A DNA stretch of 64,000 nucleotides from Glandiceps talaboti (GCF_964340395.1 NC_135569.1:16510519-16574518), one strand, 5' to 3'; shown: positions 1 to 12,680, counted from the stretch's first letter. Program-made: numbers and translations. The notes: generated by a model from the sequence alone, not told the origin.

Positions 1-1171
1 AATAGTGCTGCTTTCCCGTAACTTTATCGATATAGCTAGTGACTACAGTGACTTCGAGCTTTGTCTTACTGTGGAATGATGCTACCTTGCACTGAAGGAC
101 AGCCCAAGCTTTCTGCTGTGAAATGGTGAGGTTCTCCATGGTACATTCATGTTGGAAAGAATGAGAGAAATGATCTTCCTCACCCTACAGTCAAACTTTT
201 ATACCATTTCTTTGTTATAACCCGGAATAATAGCGTAGTTGTTTTATAAATTGGCATAATAACATTAAAAAAATGTCGCAGAGTTGACTATTGTTCTGCC
301 GGTAGCTTTTTAGAGGTTGGAGGCGTGAATGGCAATTCTTATATTGTTGCACTAACTTTCATGGAACCGAAACGGTAATTATTCCATAGACAGAAGACCC
401 TTTTACTCTCTATGGTTATTCAGACAAGAAGCTTGGATTTTAAAAAAAAAATTAAAAAATGAATAATTATATCGACGCTGACAACACAGAACTTCGACTG
501 AAATTCAACTGCGGTCGTATGTGATCAAATAGGTCACTTGAGGTCATTTGCGTTCTGACAAGTTTTACCCATGAGTTCGTGTAAGCATGGAAGTATAACC
601 CCACAAGGTTTTTAAACAAATATTCGTGGTCTTGTAACAAATGGAGAGTTTATAGCAAACAATGGAATGACGACAACAGACTAACTGGCGATGTTGTTGA
701 ACGAAAAAACTTTATGATTTGAAGTAACTTTATAGTAAGACCGCCAAACACTGGCCGTAGTTTATTAGTCAAAGCAGTGTATACAATGAATAAAACAAAG
801 CCCAACGGGTCTTGCTCCGGATGTTTATGTAGCGTTGATCGACTCGAGTAGCGTTGAGCTATCGAGTAGCATCGTAAATTCATTCAGTGTTCTTGGTCGA
901 ACGCGACTACAAATACTTTCCCCATCCATAGGAATTTCATTTTTTATTCATCTAAAAAGCATGTCCCCCAAGACATTTGGATAATGGACGGTTTACACAC
1001 AGTGGCTTCGGGATGTACAGCGGTAAGTACAACGTTACTATTGGTACTATCGTACTTACCAAAGCCACCATGCTGCTACCTAGCTAGCGAGGCCAATCAC
1101 GAGGCTCCAATCACTGGTAACACTGTCGATGTCATGCCATCATGATCATCAAACATCAAACCTTTAACCAT
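1..1171. other. Non-coding stretch, no gene recognised
   Basis: No exon, RNA gene or known repeat was recognised. The open frames here are short and have no family resemblance. A 9-bp perfect inverted repeat, GGTAAGTAC at 1022-1030 and GTACTTACC at 1052-1060, could form a small hairpin, but no function can be attached to it. Confidence 0.5.
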
Positions 1172-1312
1172 TAGCCACTCACAAGTCATACATTGTCACC
1201 ACTCGCAAGCGTCACTTTTCACTACTCGCAAGTGATACATTTCACCACTCGCAAGCGTCACTTTTCACCACTCGCAAGTAGCACATTTCGCCACTTGCTA
1301 CTCGCAAGGTAC
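1172..1312. repeat. Minisatellite with CACTCGCAAG core
   Basis: The core CACTCGCAAG recurs about five to six times, spaced by about 23-26 bases, with linkers alternating between GCGTCACTTTTCAC-like and TGATACATTTCAC-like sequence. The copies are imperfect, so this is an old or small local tandem array. No coding frame runs through it. Confidence 0.8.
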
Positions 1313-1488
1313 GCCAGTGCAGGTAGATTTCAAAATTGAGGTGCACACTGTACATATCAATTGTCACTGGAAAAACTGTACAAATCTCCTCAGAATAACA
1401 AAAAGCACACAGAGTGGTTGTTTTTGATGATTAAGTTTGAATTTTGAAGTAACAGAAGGATTTAATCAACATTAATTGATATATTTAC

Positions 1489-2996
1489 TCATAGACCCTC
1501 CACCAACACTGCAACAGGATACACATCAAAGGATCTCTAAATGTTTATTGTATGATGTTTGTTTGTATACATTAAGCTACATAAGCATTTCCTGTCCATT
1601 TCTGTGTTGTTTACAGTCACTGTGACTCAATGATAGTTGCTAGCTATCCGACATGTTTTTCACTAAATTTTCTGACCATTTCGAAGTTTATAACTGGTTG
1701 AAGACCCAACAAGATATATAGTATTTTAGGTAATCATACATAGTCTTGTCGTGTATTTTGTTGTTCTCTGGTGTGAAAAGAAGAATAGATCACGTAAGCT
1801 GTCCATTGTTTGCAATTGTTGCAGTATGCTTTGAGTACAGTGTTTCGTTCATTAGGGTTGTTACTGGATTTCTCTGTCAGAAATGATTCTTGAAGTTTTG
1901 AGTCTATTTATTGATGCTTTTTATCACATGTTAATATTTTAGGCTGCCTTCATTGATCAGGATTAGGCGTGTTATCGTAACTACATCAAAATAAAATGTA
2001 AACATCCAATGCGTGGTTGCCATTTTACCTCTGTTGTCGTGGTTGATATATTCACGATACATTTCGTCAAAAACATGTCTCCGAAACGATTTCAAAACGA
2101 GTACTAGACTTCAAATTTCTGGTTGCTAGCCAATTGAATTTGAAACTTTACATCATTCTCAGATGAACCATGACCGAACTAACTGAGAAAATGACAAGTA
2201 CTCCAACTTTGACTTGAGAGATTGTATTTACGCAGATTACCTTTCAAGTTGTGGCTCAATTTTAATATTTGAATGAATTGTAACCCATTATGTCTTCTTT
2301 GATTTGAAAAGTGCAAATCTGTTATGTTCTTGAGCGTAGTACATGTGCCGGTGTTATGCAGGGCTATTAAAATGGCATAAAAATACATGGCATTGTAGAA
2401 ATGTACAAAATTTATAGACATACCAGTTCGATCGACGATGTGTTTCACAAAATTGTACATCATTCTTCAAATTCTAGAGGCATGCATAGATTTCAAAATG
2501 TCTCGCGCAATAGTCGCGGAAAAAATGGCAGAATTATAGATTTGTATCTAAACTTCCAGCCTTTCTCATGCTTGTTGCATGTGTCGGCCACTGTTGGCAT
2601 GTCTTCGTATAAGGAAATTACATATTTTCATCATAATTGTACGTTATCATTTACATGATTTTGTATGGTTTCATGCCCACTCTTGTTCAATTATCAAGTC
2701 CTTCCTTGTGTATACAGAGCTGACAAAAATCAAAATTGTCGTCAAAGACATGGGAAGATGCCATACCATGATGTATTGTGGTCATCAACATAAATAAGCA
2801 TAACCGCGTATAATCTCTTCTCATCTTTTTCGAGATTTTACATGTGATTTATGTAGCATCATGAGGTTTTTACACTCTTGAAGGAAGTCTTCATTACTGC
2901 TATAGTAACAGGATTAATTAAACTTAATGTATGCAAACAGAGTTCGTTTCAGTGGAAATGATGTAGTTGCATACCCCGTTGGTGGAGGGTCTATGA
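1489..2996. mobile_element. Candidate non-autonomous DNA transposon, 19-bp TIRs and TTTAC target duplication
   Basis: The sequence TCATAGACCCTCCACCAAC at 1489-1507 is repeated as its exact reverse complement at 2978-2996. Immediately outside both ends is the same pentamer TTTAC, in direct orientation (1484-1488 and 2997-3001), as expected for a target-site duplication. The 1,508-bp interior has only short open frames and no recognisable transposase, so the copy would be non-autonomous. The superfamily is not assigned: a 5-bp duplication fits few cut-and-paste groups, and the termini do not start with a signature I can name. Confidence 0.75.
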
Positions 2997-3301
2997 TTTA
3001 CTTATTGGAAATGCAGAAGTAAATGAATGCATGGAACCTTGTTATCTTTGAAGTTTGAGACTTGAGACTGCTTGTCAAATATGAGGCATTCAAATTGGCA
3101 ATTTTTGATAGGATCATAAGTATGGCATGTGCAAATGTCGTGTTGCCACATTTCACCCTTTGATAGTTGTGGAAATATGCACTATGTTCACAACAACATT
3201 GTTGTCAGTGTTAATGACACATATTTCAGCAGTTAGTACCTCAATTCAGCTTAATTCATTGTGTACTCTTCATTGACAAAGTGTCTTATGGCATTGCTTT
3301 T

Positions 3302-4640
3302 TAGCACAATTGAACTGATAAGGTTCAGTAGTGCTATAGGCATTGCTGTGTGTGTGTGTGTGTGTGTGTGTAAACAACTTAAAGTCAAAAACTGCTGGAC
3401 CAATTACTTTGATATTTGGTGGCCATGTTACTTTGGGTGTCTCGTTAAGAAATTGTTCAAATGAAAATGATTGCATCAGAAATGTGCGTTTTAGGTCAAA
3501 AAATGTCATTTTTGGTCAAAAAACTTAAGCTCTAAAACCACTGAGCAGATTTGCCTGAAATTTGGTGGGAACAGTCTTAGGGTAGAGTAAATTAATATTT
3601 GTTCATGACATGATGATGCCATCAGTAATATGCAAATAAGGGCTAAAAATGTGTCTTTTTGGTCAAAAATCTTTAATTCCAAAACTAGGGAGCAGATTTG
3701 GCTGAAATTTAACGAGGATGTATGTGGGGGTGCACAGATGAAGCAATATTAAACATATAAGGATCTCATCAGTAATATGCAAATTAGGTGTAAAATGTGA
3801 ATTTTGGTCAAAAATTAAATCTCAAAAATATTATTCTATTGTTAGTGCAGTATAAATGATATGAACTTACTCCCAATGACGTTGAATTTAAAACCTTTTA
3901 ATTCTGCATTTTGGTCCTGCTGAAAGATCCATCATCAAGAATAGATAAAAGAAGTTGAGTACTGCTGGCCAGGCTGAACAAAAGATTGAATCCTAGCATT
4001 ACTTATTGCAATAATTTAATATATAATAGGACAAATTTAACTGAAAAATATTGTGTGTACATTGTGTGCAGGTAAATTCCAAAGTCAAGGTGCACACATG
4101 TTAAAAATATTTCTATTTCGACCCCTTGACTGTCTAAGCTTTGTAAATGCAATCTCATCAAGTGAAGGGCTCAAATTTACTACCAGACCAGAAAAGATAG
4201 GGTGCCAATCATGTGTAACAATTCTTTTTACAGTTCATACAGTATGTTTTTTTAATGAAATAACACAAGCAAAATATAGGTACTGGTAGCACACACACAA
4301 ATAGGCAGTTGGCAATTTTAGTCCAAACTTGTATCTCGAAAACTGCTAGGTGAATTAAGCTGAAATGGAATGTTTCTGGAGGAGTTATTCTACAGATATT
4401 GTCCAACATATTTTGACACAGTCAACAGTCAACCAAAACAGAGATAGGCAGGCAAGTGAATAAACATTCAAAAATTGAATGCAAATATGCCTGGCAATAA
4501 GACCATACCCATAGTAGCACCTTATTAATGTTGTGTAATGCATTGATAACAACAAGGATTAATTGACAAATGAATAAACATTCAGAAATATATACAAATA
4601 AGCCTAGCAACAACACCATGTCCATAGCAAATACATAACA
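3302..4640 (+). repeat. Family H dispersed repeat (5' hairpin, GT tract)
   Basis: This copy begins with the family hairpin TAGCACAATTGAACTG...GTGCTATA (3302-3336), followed by a GT microsatellite (about 3347-3372). Blocks of the type 'aaaactactgagcagattgg...aaatttggtgggaacattct' follow and recur several times at about 200-base spacing. Related copies lie at about 17.9, 37.4, 44.9 and 49.5 kb. The later part contains the family's 'cctagcaacaagaccatgccc' blocks. Apparent open frames in the GT tract and its flanks are composition artefacts. Confidence 0.8.
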
Positions 4641-4707
4641 AGCAGAGTAGTGATAATTCCTTAAAACCCAATTATAGCAGGGACTATGTCATTCTCAATG
4701 ACTTGTT
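4641..4707 (+). repeat. 3' end fragment of family G dispersed repeat
   Basis: The segment matches the 3' end of the family G element complete at 47,813-48,630. It includes 'gataattccttaaaaccc' and the terminal GTCATTCTCAATGAC, a 6-bp-arm hairpin. Only about 65 bases are present. It directly abuts the end of the family H copy. Confidence 0.75.
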
Positions 4708-4712
4708 TAGGT

Positions 4713-5297
4713 TTGATATGGCAGTCTGTCAGAAAAGTATTTGGATGAACCAATATAACATTGCATATAAGTAAGGAAAAGCTCATCACAGTCTGTCCAG
4801 GTGAATTTGAAGTGTCAAGTGATGGTTCTATTGACTAATGACTTGTGATCTTCCATTTTGTCAAAATATAAGACCCACTGGTACTTCCTGCTACAGTCTC
4901 CAGACTAAATATTACTGAATGCATTATACCTATTCGCAGCTGACCCAGACAGGCTGCATAAATTATGATAAGCACTGTAGGCTGCCCTAATATATTAGAT
5001 GGGCAGGAGCTCATAGACATAATTAATCAATATTTCCCAACTTAATTATTGACGACATGTACAACTGAACAAAACTATAAATTAATTATCTAAAGGAAAC
5101 TTTTAACATTTTGATTAGGTTGCAGTATTGCTCAGGAGTGTTTTGGTTAGATTCAAGCTGTTCCTTAGAATACAAACATATACTGAAATAACTTTTTGAA
5201 TTTACAGTTTACTGTAGGAGTCTACTTGCTATGATTAAACACTTTCAGAACTATAGGCATTATATTGGCAAATATTATATTTTTTAATCTATTATAA
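4713..5297. other. Non-coding stretch, no gene recognised
   Basis: AT-rich sequence between family G/H repeats and the 58-bp minisatellite. No exon, RNA or transposon end was recognised. Confidence 0.5.
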
Positions 5298-8200
5298 ATC
5301 GTATATAAGTATATAGGTAAGGGTGAACACTCCACCAATTGTACCATTAATACATATTATATACAAGTATTTAGATAAGGGTGAATACTCCACCTATTGT
5401 ACCATTAATACATATTATATACAAGTATATAGGTAAGGGTGAACACTCCACCTATTGTACCATTAATACATATTATATACAAGTATATACATTGTAGGTA
5501 AGGGTGAATACTCCACCTGTTGTACCATTAATACATATTATATACAAGTATTTAGGTAAGGGTGAACACTCCACCTATTGTACCATTAATACATATTATA
5601 TACAAGTATATAGGTAAGGGTGAACACTCCACCTATTGTACCATTAATACATATTATATACAAGTATATACATTGTAGGTAAGGGTGAATACTCCACCTG
5701 TTGTACCATTAATACATATTATATACAAGTATTTAGGTAAGGGTGAACACTCCACCAATTGTACCATTAATACATATTATATACAAGTATATAGGTAAGG
5801 GTGAACACTCCACCAATTGTACCATTAATACATATTATATACAAGTATATAGGTAAGGGTGAACACTCCACCAATTTGTACCATCAATACATATTATATA
5901 CAAGTATTTAGGTAAGGGTGAACACTCCACCTATTGTACCATTAATACATATTATATACAAGTATTTAGATAAGGGTGAATACTACACTTGTTGTACCAT
6001 TAATACATATTATATACAAGTATTTAGGTAAGGGTGAACACTACACCTATTGTACCATTAATACATATTATATACAAGTATTTAGGTAAGGGTGAACACT
6101 CCACCTATTGTACCATTAATACATATTATATACAAGTATATAGGTAAGGGTGAACACTCCACCTATTGTACCATTAATACGTATTATATACAAGTATATA
6201 GGTAAGGGTGAATACTCCACCTGTTGTACCATTAATACATATTATATACAAGTATTTAGATAAGGGTGAACACTCCACCTATTGTACCATTAATACATAT
6301 TATATACAAGTATTTAGATAAGGGTGAACACTACACCTATTGTACCATTAACACATATTATATACAAGTATTTAGGTAAGGGTGAACACTCCACCAATTG
6401 TACCATTAATACATATTATATACAAGTATATAGGTAAGGGTGAACACTACACCTATTGTACCATTAATACATATTATATACAAGTATTTAGGTAAGGGTG
6501 AATACTGATCCACCTATTGTACCATTAATACATATTATATACAAGTATATAGGTAAGGGTGAACACTACACCTATTGTACCATTAATACATATTATATAC
6601 AAGTATTTAGGTAAGAGTGAACACTCCACCTATTGTACCATTAATACATATTATATACAAGTATTTAGATAAGGGTGAATACTACACCTATTGTACCATT
6701 AATACATATTATATACAAGTATTTAGGTAAGGGTGAACACTCCACCTATTGTACCATTAATACATATTATATACAAGTATTTAGGTAAGGGTGAATACTA
6801 CACCTATTGTACCATTAATACATATTATATACAAGTATTTAGGTAAGGGTGAACACTACACCTGTTGTACCATTAATACATATTATATACAAGTATTTAG
6901 GTAAGGGTGAATACTCCACCTGTTGTACCATTAATACATATTATATACAAGTATTTAGGTAAGGGTGAACACTCCACCTATTGTACCATTAATACATATT
7001 ATATACAAGTATTTAGATAAGGGTGAACACTACACCTATTGTACCATTAATACATATTATATACAAGTATTTAGGTAAGGGTGAACACTCCACCTATTGT
7101 ACCATTAATACATATTATATACAAGTATATAGGTAAGGGTGAACACTCCACCTATTGTACCATTAATACGTATTATATACAAGTATATAGGTAAGGGTGA
7201 ATACTCCACCTGTTGTACCATTAATACATATTATATACAAGTATTTAGATAAGGGTGAACACTCCACCTATTGTATCATTAATACATATTATATACAAGT
7301 ATTTAGATAAGGGTGAACACTACACCTATTGTACCATTAACACATATTATATACAAGTATTTAGGTAAGGGTGAACACTCCACCAATTGTACCATTAATA
7401 CATATTATATACAAGTATTTAGGTAAGGGTGAACACTCCACCTATTGTACCATTAATACATATTATATACAAGTATTTAGATAAGGGTGAACACTCCATT
7501 TATTGGACCATTAATACATATTATATACAAGTATTTAGGAAAGGGTGAACACTCCACCAATTGTACCATTAATACATATTATATACAAGTATTTAGGTAA
7601 GGGTGAACACTACACCTATTGTACCATTAATACATATTATATACAAGTATTTAGGTAAGGGTGAACACTCCACCAATTGTACCATTAATATATATTATAT
7701 ACAAGTATATAGGTAAGGGTGAATACTCCACCTATTGTACCATTAATACATATTGTATACAAGTATATAGGTAAGGGTGAACACTCCACCAATTGTACCA
7801 TTAATACATATTATATACAAGTATTTAGGTAAGGGTGAACACTCCACCTATTGTACCATTAATACATATTATATACAAGTATTTAGGTAAGGGTGAACAC
7901 TCCATTTATTGGACCATTAATACATATTATATACAAGTATTTAGGTAAGGGTGAACACTACACCTATTGTACCATTAATACATATTATATACAAGTATTT
8001 AGGTAAGGGTGAACACTCCACCTATTGTACCATTAATACATATTATATACAAGTATTTAGGTAAGGGTGAACACTCCATTTATTGGACCATTAATACATA
8101 TTATATACAAGTATATAGGTAAAGGTGAACACTCCACAAATTTGTACCATTAATACATATTATATACAAGTATTTAGGTAAGGGTGAATACTCCACCTAT

Positions 8201-9023
8201 TGTACCATTAATACATATTATATACAAGTATTTAGGTAAGGGTGAACACTCCACCAATTGTACCATTAATACATATTATATACAAGTATTTAGGTAAGGG
8301 TGAATACTACACCTATTGTACCATTAATACATATTATATACAAGTATTTAGATAAGGGTGAACACTCCATCTATTGGACCATTAATACATATTATATACA
8401 AGTATTTAGGTAAGGGTGAACACTCCACCTATTGTACCATTAATACATATTATATACAAGTATTTAGGTAAGGGTGAACACTCCACCTATTGTACCATTA
8501 ATACATATTATATACAAGTATTTAGGTAAGGGTGAATACTCCACCTATTGTACCATTAATACATATTATATACAAGTATTTAGGTAAGGGTGAATACTCC
8601 ACCTATTGTACCATTAATACATATTATATACAAGTATTTAGGTAAGGGTGAATACTCCACCTATTGTACCATTAATACATATTATATACAAGTATTTAGA
8701 TAAGGGTGAACACTCCATCTATTGGACCATTAATACATATTATATACAAGTATTTAGGTAAGGGTGAACACTCCACCTATTGTACCATTAATACATATTA
8801 TATACAAGTATTTAGATAAGGGTGAACACTCCACCTATTGTACCATTAATACATATTATATACAAGTATTTAGGTAAGGGTGACCACTCCACCTATTGTA
8901 CCATTAATACATATTATATACAAGTATTTAGGTAAGGGTGAATACTCCATCTATTGGACCATTAATACATATTATATACAAGTATTTAGGTAAGGGTGAA
9001 CACTCCACCTATTGTACCATTAA
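5298..9023. repeat. 58-bp minisatellite, about 64 tandem copies
   Basis: A 58-bp unit runs for about 3.7 kb. Landmarks in each unit are GTACCATTAATACATATTAT, ACAAGTAT(A/T)TAGGTAAG and GGTGAACACTCCACCTATT. Units are mostly head to tail with single-base variants (ATAGG or TTAGG or TTAGATAAGG; AACACT or AATACT; CCACC or TACACC). Rare indels include a 3-base insertion near 6,508. Variant combinations recur as blocks: unit variants at 6,181 and 6,352 recur at 7,170 and 7,341, both 989 bases away (17 units plus the 3-base insertion). No open frame persists through the array. Confidence 0.97.
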
Positions 9024-9350
9024 AGGGCCACTGCAATTCTATTTCTTTCTTTACAATACATGCAATATGTTCATACTGCCCCCTAATGAAAGGAATGTAT
9101 GATTAAATGTTGATTTACTGCAAGTTGTCACCTCTTCACTTGAAAAATCTGTCAAACATTCGCCATCCCATTCGAAAGATACAATTTCTAGAACTTGTTG
9201 TAACCGAGCCTCCATAGCAATGCATGTTAGGAAGGTGAAGTTCAAGGTTATGTGTTCCTACTATGATGACATAACAGGAATGCTTTCAACGAGATTTTCA
9301 CTATTCGTGGTCACTTTTTTCTCCTCAGTGCTATAGAAATGGTTGTGGTT
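9024..9350. other. Non-coding stretch beside the minisatellite
   Basis: No gene recognised. The minisatellite breaks off at TTAAAGGGCCACTGC (about 9,020), which could be the end of an inserted TTAA-type element, but I found no matching second end. The 64-codon minus-strand open frame at 9,051-9,245 resembles nothing I know. Confidence 0.4.
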
Positions 9351-9615
9351 GTCGGTGGCCAAGTGGTTAAACCACTTGCCTCTTACCACTGCGGTCGGGG
9401 TTCGAACCCCATTCAGGGTTCGATTAAAATTTACCACGCTGTAAGTAAGAAGAGTGTCATTCAGTTTGACTACCGAACAACGCAGGTTTTCCCCGGGTAC
9501 TCCGGTTTCCTCCTGCATTAACACTGAACCCATGAGGGATGGCCCTCACTGGACTTCTTGGACAAGTGTTTAAAGGTGCCTGTGAATGGGCTTTATGCCC
9601 GTTGAATAACTACAT
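9351..9615 (+). mobile_element. tRNA-derived SINE, copy 1
   Basis: The head has an A-box-like TGGCCAAGTGGTT (9,356-9,368) and a B-box GGTTCGAACCC (9,399-9,409), the internal RNA polymerase III promoter of tRNA genes. It resembles a Leu/Ser-type tRNA without a foldable acceptor stem. A body follows, with CCCCGGGTACTCCGGTTTCC near 9,492, a motif like the conserved central domain of V-SINE-type elements. A second, more diverged copy at 13,811-14,020 shares head, body and 'catgagggatg(g/a)ccctcactgga'. The two-copy comparison and the promoter boxes support a SINE rather than a tRNA gene. Confidence 0.8.
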
Positions 9616-10199
9616 TTTAATGTTTGTTAGTACAGTAATATTCCTAAATCATTGAGTTGAATTGAGAAATCGGGACTTGCAGCAACACTGAGCACCATAT
9701 ATAAACATTTGCGATGCAAGTGATGAACGTATTCAGTTATTCAGAGCCCATAATTTTGTATCTAAAATGATGTTTTTCTTTGGAAAAAATCTGCTTTAAG
9801 TGGCTTTTAAATATATTGAGATGAAACCATATAATAATGGGAGACATACTTTATTTTTTGTTTGTTTTACCGGATATGTCTCAATTTGATTGATGAATCC
9901 TGTGACTCAAATATTACATGATCAATGCTACACTGTACAAAAAGTGAGATTTTACAGGGTGGGTAAACCATGTGGTAAACATGGTTAAAGTACCATCTTT
10001 GTCTATGTTTGTCCTCGTGTGACCATGTTCATACATCTTGTTTACTAACACCTTTGACTAGGGGGGTACAGCAGACTCAGTATCACTTTTGATACTAAAT
10101 TTTACCCCGGAGTCAAATGTGTATGAAGATAATAATTTCACCACAAACGTAGCCAGTGAAATATCTTCACACATCACAATATGTTACCTTTATACTTTC
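9616..10199. other. Non-coding stretch, no gene recognised
   Basis: No exon or repeat recognised in this stretch. Confidence 0.45.
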
Positions 10200-10512
10200 C
10201 ATGGGGTAAAGAAGGGGATATATGCTCTTTTAGATTGGGGCTATATAGAACTGTGTTTATATCCACATTTAGAGAGGGGTCCAAACTTGGACACACATTG
10301 GCATTATAGATCTGTGTATCCTCCATGGGGTAAAGTAGGGAGTATGTGGTCATATAGACTGGGGGTGTATAGAACCATGTTTATCTACATTTAGAAAGAG
10401 GTTCAAACTTGGACATACATTTATTTAGCATTATATCTTCATATCCTCCATAGGGTGTAAAGTAGGGAGTATGTGGTCATTTATGATTTAGACTAGGGTG
10501 TATAGAATGCGA
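10200..10512. repeat. Tandem repeat, about 122-bp unit, 2.5 copies
   Basis: Units starting at CCATGGGGTAAAG (about 10,200), CCATGGGGTAAAGTAGGG (about 10,323) and CCATAGGGTGTAAAG (about 10,449) share 'gtatagaac(t/c)(g/a)tgttta', 'caaacttggacacacat' and 'agcattatat'. The third copy is partial. A 101-codon open frame crossing the first two units is best read as a by-product of the repeat. Confidence 0.85.
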
Positions 10513-10900
10513 AAACAGCTGTTTATATACCATTCTACCTGTTGCTTATTGGGTAATACTAAGATAAACAGCCACATTCGTTCAATATATTAATATTATG
10601 ATTGTTGGAGGTGCCAAAACGGATAACCGAACTGGAAAAACTAGTGTTTCTAAACTTAAAGGTTACAGACTTAATTTGAAATAACAATTTTCAATCTTAT
10701 GATAGTATATCAGAAGTTTATAGGACTAACGTTCTTCATATTATCGTGAACGAGGCTGCTTACGTAACCATTGACTAAATTAGCTTAATCCAAATGTCGT
10801 GCGTTCGCTCAGCCGGTACCAACGCTAATGACCTCGAACTTATGAAATCGGCTTTAGTTACCCGACCCAACCTAGATTTTCACGCCGACCCTTACCTTTT
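10513..10900. other. Non-coding stretch, no gene recognised
   Basis: No gene or repeat recognised. Confidence 0.4.
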
Positions 10901-10904
10901 TTTT

Positions 10905-11185
10905 ACGTATTTGAGGAAAATGATAACGAAGTCACAAAAATTGTGAAGTCTCGCAAGAAATAGTGGGTGCAGAAACTGACACCAACTTAAAAAACAATAT
11001 AAACCTATTCTTCCAATCTGTAATGGCTGTACATCTGATAGGAAGAAATAAACAGCACAGAGACCATTTGGAAAACAATGGAAAACCTGAAATAGACACT
11101 CACACATGAAAAAAATACAAGACAATAAAATAAAAAATCTACCAACCCAACTATTTTAACATTGAATGTAATCGGAACCACACAA
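10905..11185 (-). repeat. Dispersed repeat R, copy 1
   Basis: Read on the minus strand this segment matches the plus strand at 39,601-39,672 plus 41,380-41,600. Shared stretches include 'gtggttcc(g/a)(a/g)tta', 'catgtgtgagtgtcta', 'ccaaatggtctctgtg' and 'tacagattggaaga'. At the second locus the repeat is split by a large insertion; here it is continuous, so it serves as the empty site. One frame of the second copy is open for 78 codons, so the family may once have been coding, but no product is recognised. Confidence 0.75.
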
Positions 11186-11960
11186 TTTTTTTTTATTTCG
11201 CCTTACATGTATTTCCATTCAGAATTTTTTTGTAATTTTCATAATGAACTATGAAATGAAGTCAAAATGCCTGTACATTTGTCCTCATGTGGCCTTGAAG
11301 TTTTCTCACCGATTCTTAGAAAGCTGTTGTCATAACTTATAATATTGTTAACCTTGTATCCAACCAAATTATTTTCATACTTTGCCTTATTATTTCACCC
11401 TTGGAGTTGCTATGATGAATATGCTGTTTTATAGAGTTTAACTAATGTATTTTTAGTTGGGGTTATTTTCTGTTAAAAGTATGTTTGAGGGTTCAGTACG
11501 ATTGAGTGAATGATTGTGTAGTCAGGCCTGACGCTGAATAATTGTGATGTTATGATCGGGAAATATTCATTTATTGGCAATTCATCACACAACATTAAAG
11601 GTTTACTATGTTAGATGTCTCTAAATTCTTTAAACGTCATTTATTTCTTTTCATATTTGTGTGCATTAATTGACAGTATTTCAATCATTTAGTTCCATTT
11701 GTCTCATTTCACATTTTTACATTAGAAGTACATGTGTTCTTTTCATCTTCCAATTCTGAATCATTTATTTGCAATTGTTCATTCCATGTGTGCTTTCATG
11801 TGTATGCTGAACTTCAAGTCAAATATATTTGTTCAATTTCGTTGGTCTTGTTTTTTACTGCTAATGGTTGAGGTGTTACTGTTTACTTCCTAAGTTATAT
11901 TTCTTATCTTCAACCCCTCTAAATGAATAAGGTTACATTCGTTTGGTAGTTCATTTGAAG
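11186..11960. other. Non-coding stretch, no gene recognised
   Basis: AT-rich sequence with no supported feature. Confidence 0.4.
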
Positions 11961-11969
11961 TGATTTCTT

Positions 11970-12680
11970 ATCTCATCAAACACGTTGCATCGCTAAAGGA
12001 CCCACTTGGATATTTGTCACCTCTGCACGTCAAAGCGAAAATGCTAATGCTGTGGTCTATTCGTAAGGTAATTAAAAGTTCAATGTACAGTTGAAGGTGA
12101 AAGTTCATCGCTAAAAGTTTCCAAACGATAAGATGTGACTGTATTGTGTTAAAAGCACTTGAAAAGTCAAAGAACATTAATCTGATTGAACTTCCAGGTT
12201 TTTCTGAATGAGAATATACATTATTTAAAACATGTAACATCACATCCTTCTATACCCCTGTTCTTACGATAGGCAAACTGTAATGGGTCAATAAAATCAG
12301 AGACTATAACTATTAACTTATTTGTAAAACTACTCGTTCACAGACTTACATAAAGGCTGACGTCAACGCAACTGGTCTTAGATCGTTCATTGATGATATC
12401 ACAGCTTTCTTTGGGACAGGAACAATATGAGAAGTTTTCCATGACATCGGAGCTAAGTCATGTTGAAACTTTAAAGCACAAATTGAATTTGACAGACAGA
12501 ATACGAGCAAGTTGATCAGCGCACAAGTTCAGAACACAGGGAGTAAAATTATCAGGCCCCGACGCTTTGTTTGGGAGCACACTGGAGCACCCGAAGCACC
12601 TCTTCCTTGTCGGTCGAGAGACGTTCGCCATCAGTGATATTTGAGGACGCCGCTCTCAGTTCATTCCTGATTGCTATGCT
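11970..12680 (-). pseudogene. Decayed LINE reverse transcriptase, CR1/Jockey-like
   Basis: Translations of the minus strand, in shifting frames, give ordered reverse-transcriptase landmarks. These are a KASGPDN motif with LCADQLA (about 12,490-12,575), WKTSHIVPVPKK and NDLRPVALTSA (about 12,370-12,450), DPLQFAYRKNRG (about 12,265-12,290), and a 91-codon open frame (11,968-12,243) with MLHVLNN and FFDFSSAFNTIQ. That order and wording are typical of CR1/L2/Jockey-superfamily LINEs, where FDFSSAFNT is reverse-transcriptase block A. At least three frameshifts and stop codons interrupt it, and the FADD catalytic block is absent. It is a dead, 3'-truncated or deleted copy. Confidence 0.85.

Noticed and set aside
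5298-9023. CRISPR-like array
   Set aside because: The 58-bp repeats are directly head to tail with no unique spacers, in animal DNA. It is a minisatellite.
9018-9040. TTAAAGGGCCACTGC as the end of a piggyBac/Kolobok-type element
   Set aside because: No second end with the reverse complement and TTAA was found nearby.
9351-9430. Functional tRNA gene
   Set aside because: A and B boxes are present, but no acceptor stem pairs and the sequence continues into a SINE body repeated at 13.8 kb.
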